Below, piece after piece: positions 63,498 to 64,000 of a DNA stretch of 64,000 nt; position 1 is the stretch's first letter; every line of letters starts with the position of its first letter. This DNA is from Emiliania huxleyi CCMP1516 (taxonomy: Eukaryota; Haptophyta; Isochrysidales; Noelaerhabdaceae): the NCBI RefSeq assembly GCF_000372725.1, contig NW_005199770.1, positions 1,262,057 to 1,326,056 on the forward strand, given 5' to 3'. Under the pieces are notes generated by a model. The model had not been told where the DNA came from and did no database searches. It was given only the letters and a program-made list of their open reading frames with translations. The position numbers and the translations under genes were made by a program.

Positions 63498-64000
63498 TCA
63501 TATCTGCGGCCTCGCCGGCGGCGGCCTCCTCCCCCCGCCCGCCACGTCGTCGTGGAAGCGGGACACCTGCTCCGCCCGCGCCGAGAGGCGCTTCTGCTTG
63601 GCGTCGCGTATCCGGAGGATCCGCTCTTCCGCGGCGGCGACCCTGCCGCCCGCGAGCGTGTCGCTCGGCAGCGCGGGCGGCGGGCGGTGCTCTCCCCCGC
63701 TGCCGCCCAGCCTCGCCAGGGCGCGTGGCCCCTGGTGCGACGGCCACGCCGGGGGCGCGCGGTGCTGCTGCTGCTGGCGGCCCTGCGGAAGCCCTGCTCC
63801 CGCCCCGCGCTCCACGGACTGGCGAAGCGCCCCCGCGCCCCCAGCGTCAGCCGCCGAAAAGTCGAGCGGCAGGCAGTCCCGCGCAAAGGCCGCCCGCTGG
63901 AGCGGCGCCGACGCGCCGCGGCCGCCGGCAGCCTCCCGCTCGGCCCACTCACGCGCCGGCTCCACCTTTGCGCGCTGCGTGCGGAGCACGCCGCCGCGGT
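63498..64000 (-). CDS. C-terminal part of an unknown protein, partial
   Basis: The frame is open from the right edge of the window to a stop at 63498-63500. It encodes an acidic/basic helix (KVEPAREWAEREAAGGRG), a Gln-rich low-complexity stretch, and near the end RVAAAEERILRIRDAKQKRL ... QVSRFHDDV, a likely coiled coil. It converges with the helicase gene, whose stop is about 100 bases away. No family recognised; a chance frame is possible, but the charged helices argue for coding. Confidence 0.45.
   Translation of the reverse strand, partial: RGGVLRTQRAKVEPAREWAEREAAGGRGASAPLQRAAFARDCLPLDFSAADAGGAGALRQSVERGAGAGLPQGRQQQQHRAPPAWPSHQGPRALARLGGSGGEHRPPPALPSDTLAGGRVAAAEERILRIRDAKQKRLSARAEQVSRFHDDVAGGGRRPPPARPQI

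Overview
This is nuclear DNA of a GC-rich single-celled eukaryote, most likely a haptophyte alga of the Emiliania/Gephyrocapsa or Chrysochromulina type. That assignment is inference. It rests on histone H4 genes with a 3' stem-loop, spliced genes, two N-termini that look like bipartite plastid presequences (signal peptide, then transit peptide), pherophorin-like proline-rich proteins, large ankyrin and F-box/RCC1 families, and long CA, CCG and G tracts. Nothing looks prokaryotic. Most overlapping open frames on the opposite strand are shadows created by the GC content.

Layout. 1-2787: end of a proline-rich, GDPH-domain surface protein. 4373-5098(-): small membrane protein. 5731-6495: broken F-box/RCC1 copy. 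6638-11705: coiled-coil exons and a heavily interrupted protein kinase gene. 13056-15104(-): plastid-type caspase homologue with helicase-associated repeats. 15529-17303: LanC-like protein. 17987-19021: ankyrin protein, followed by a decayed RING tail. 19690-20997: VAT1-like oxidoreductase. 23992-25425: intact F-box/RCC1 gene. 27310-29304: histone H4 plus ankyrin gene, repeated in inverted orientation at 45725-47755. 29852-31097(-): DoxX-like plastid protein. 32073-32981(-): sulfotransferase. 33384-35225: ankyrin protein. 36694-40511(-): FMN-dependent 2-hydroxyacid dehydrogenase with 15 introns. 42261-43532(-): beta-lactamase-fold protein. 44097-45214: unknown, frameshifted. 48449-51209: small membrane protein with repeat-filled introns. 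51496-55863 and 56140-59424: two adjacent related ankyrin proteins, one with a USP-like domain and the other with kinase and RING domains. 59739-60673: probable hAT-like transposon. 61095-63400: DEAD-box RNA helicase. 63498-64000(-): end of another gene.

The most unusual feature is the introns. In eight genes I could place 47 introns by protein similarity and reading phase; 34 start with GC and 13 with GT, and all end in AG. In most of them the first 10-30 bases of the intron are a copy of the first bases of the following exon. The intron is therefore [copy of next exon start][filler ending in AG] placed before the true exon start. Fillers fall into a few recurring sequence families shared between unrelated genes and are often short tandem repeats. 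In places the process has repeated itself, for example a perfect 79-bp double unit at 10868-11025 and serial units at 50058-50768. This looks like recent intron gain by insertions with long target duplications (introner-like).

Exon boundaries were derived by hand from homology and frame, without transcript data or database searches. Where exons join without loss of phase across a whole gene (caspase, LanC, DoxX, hydroxyacid dehydrogenase, helicase, 48449 gene) I consider the models good. The kinase at 8560-11705 has one unresolved junction, and the 6638 gene has an unclear 3' end.
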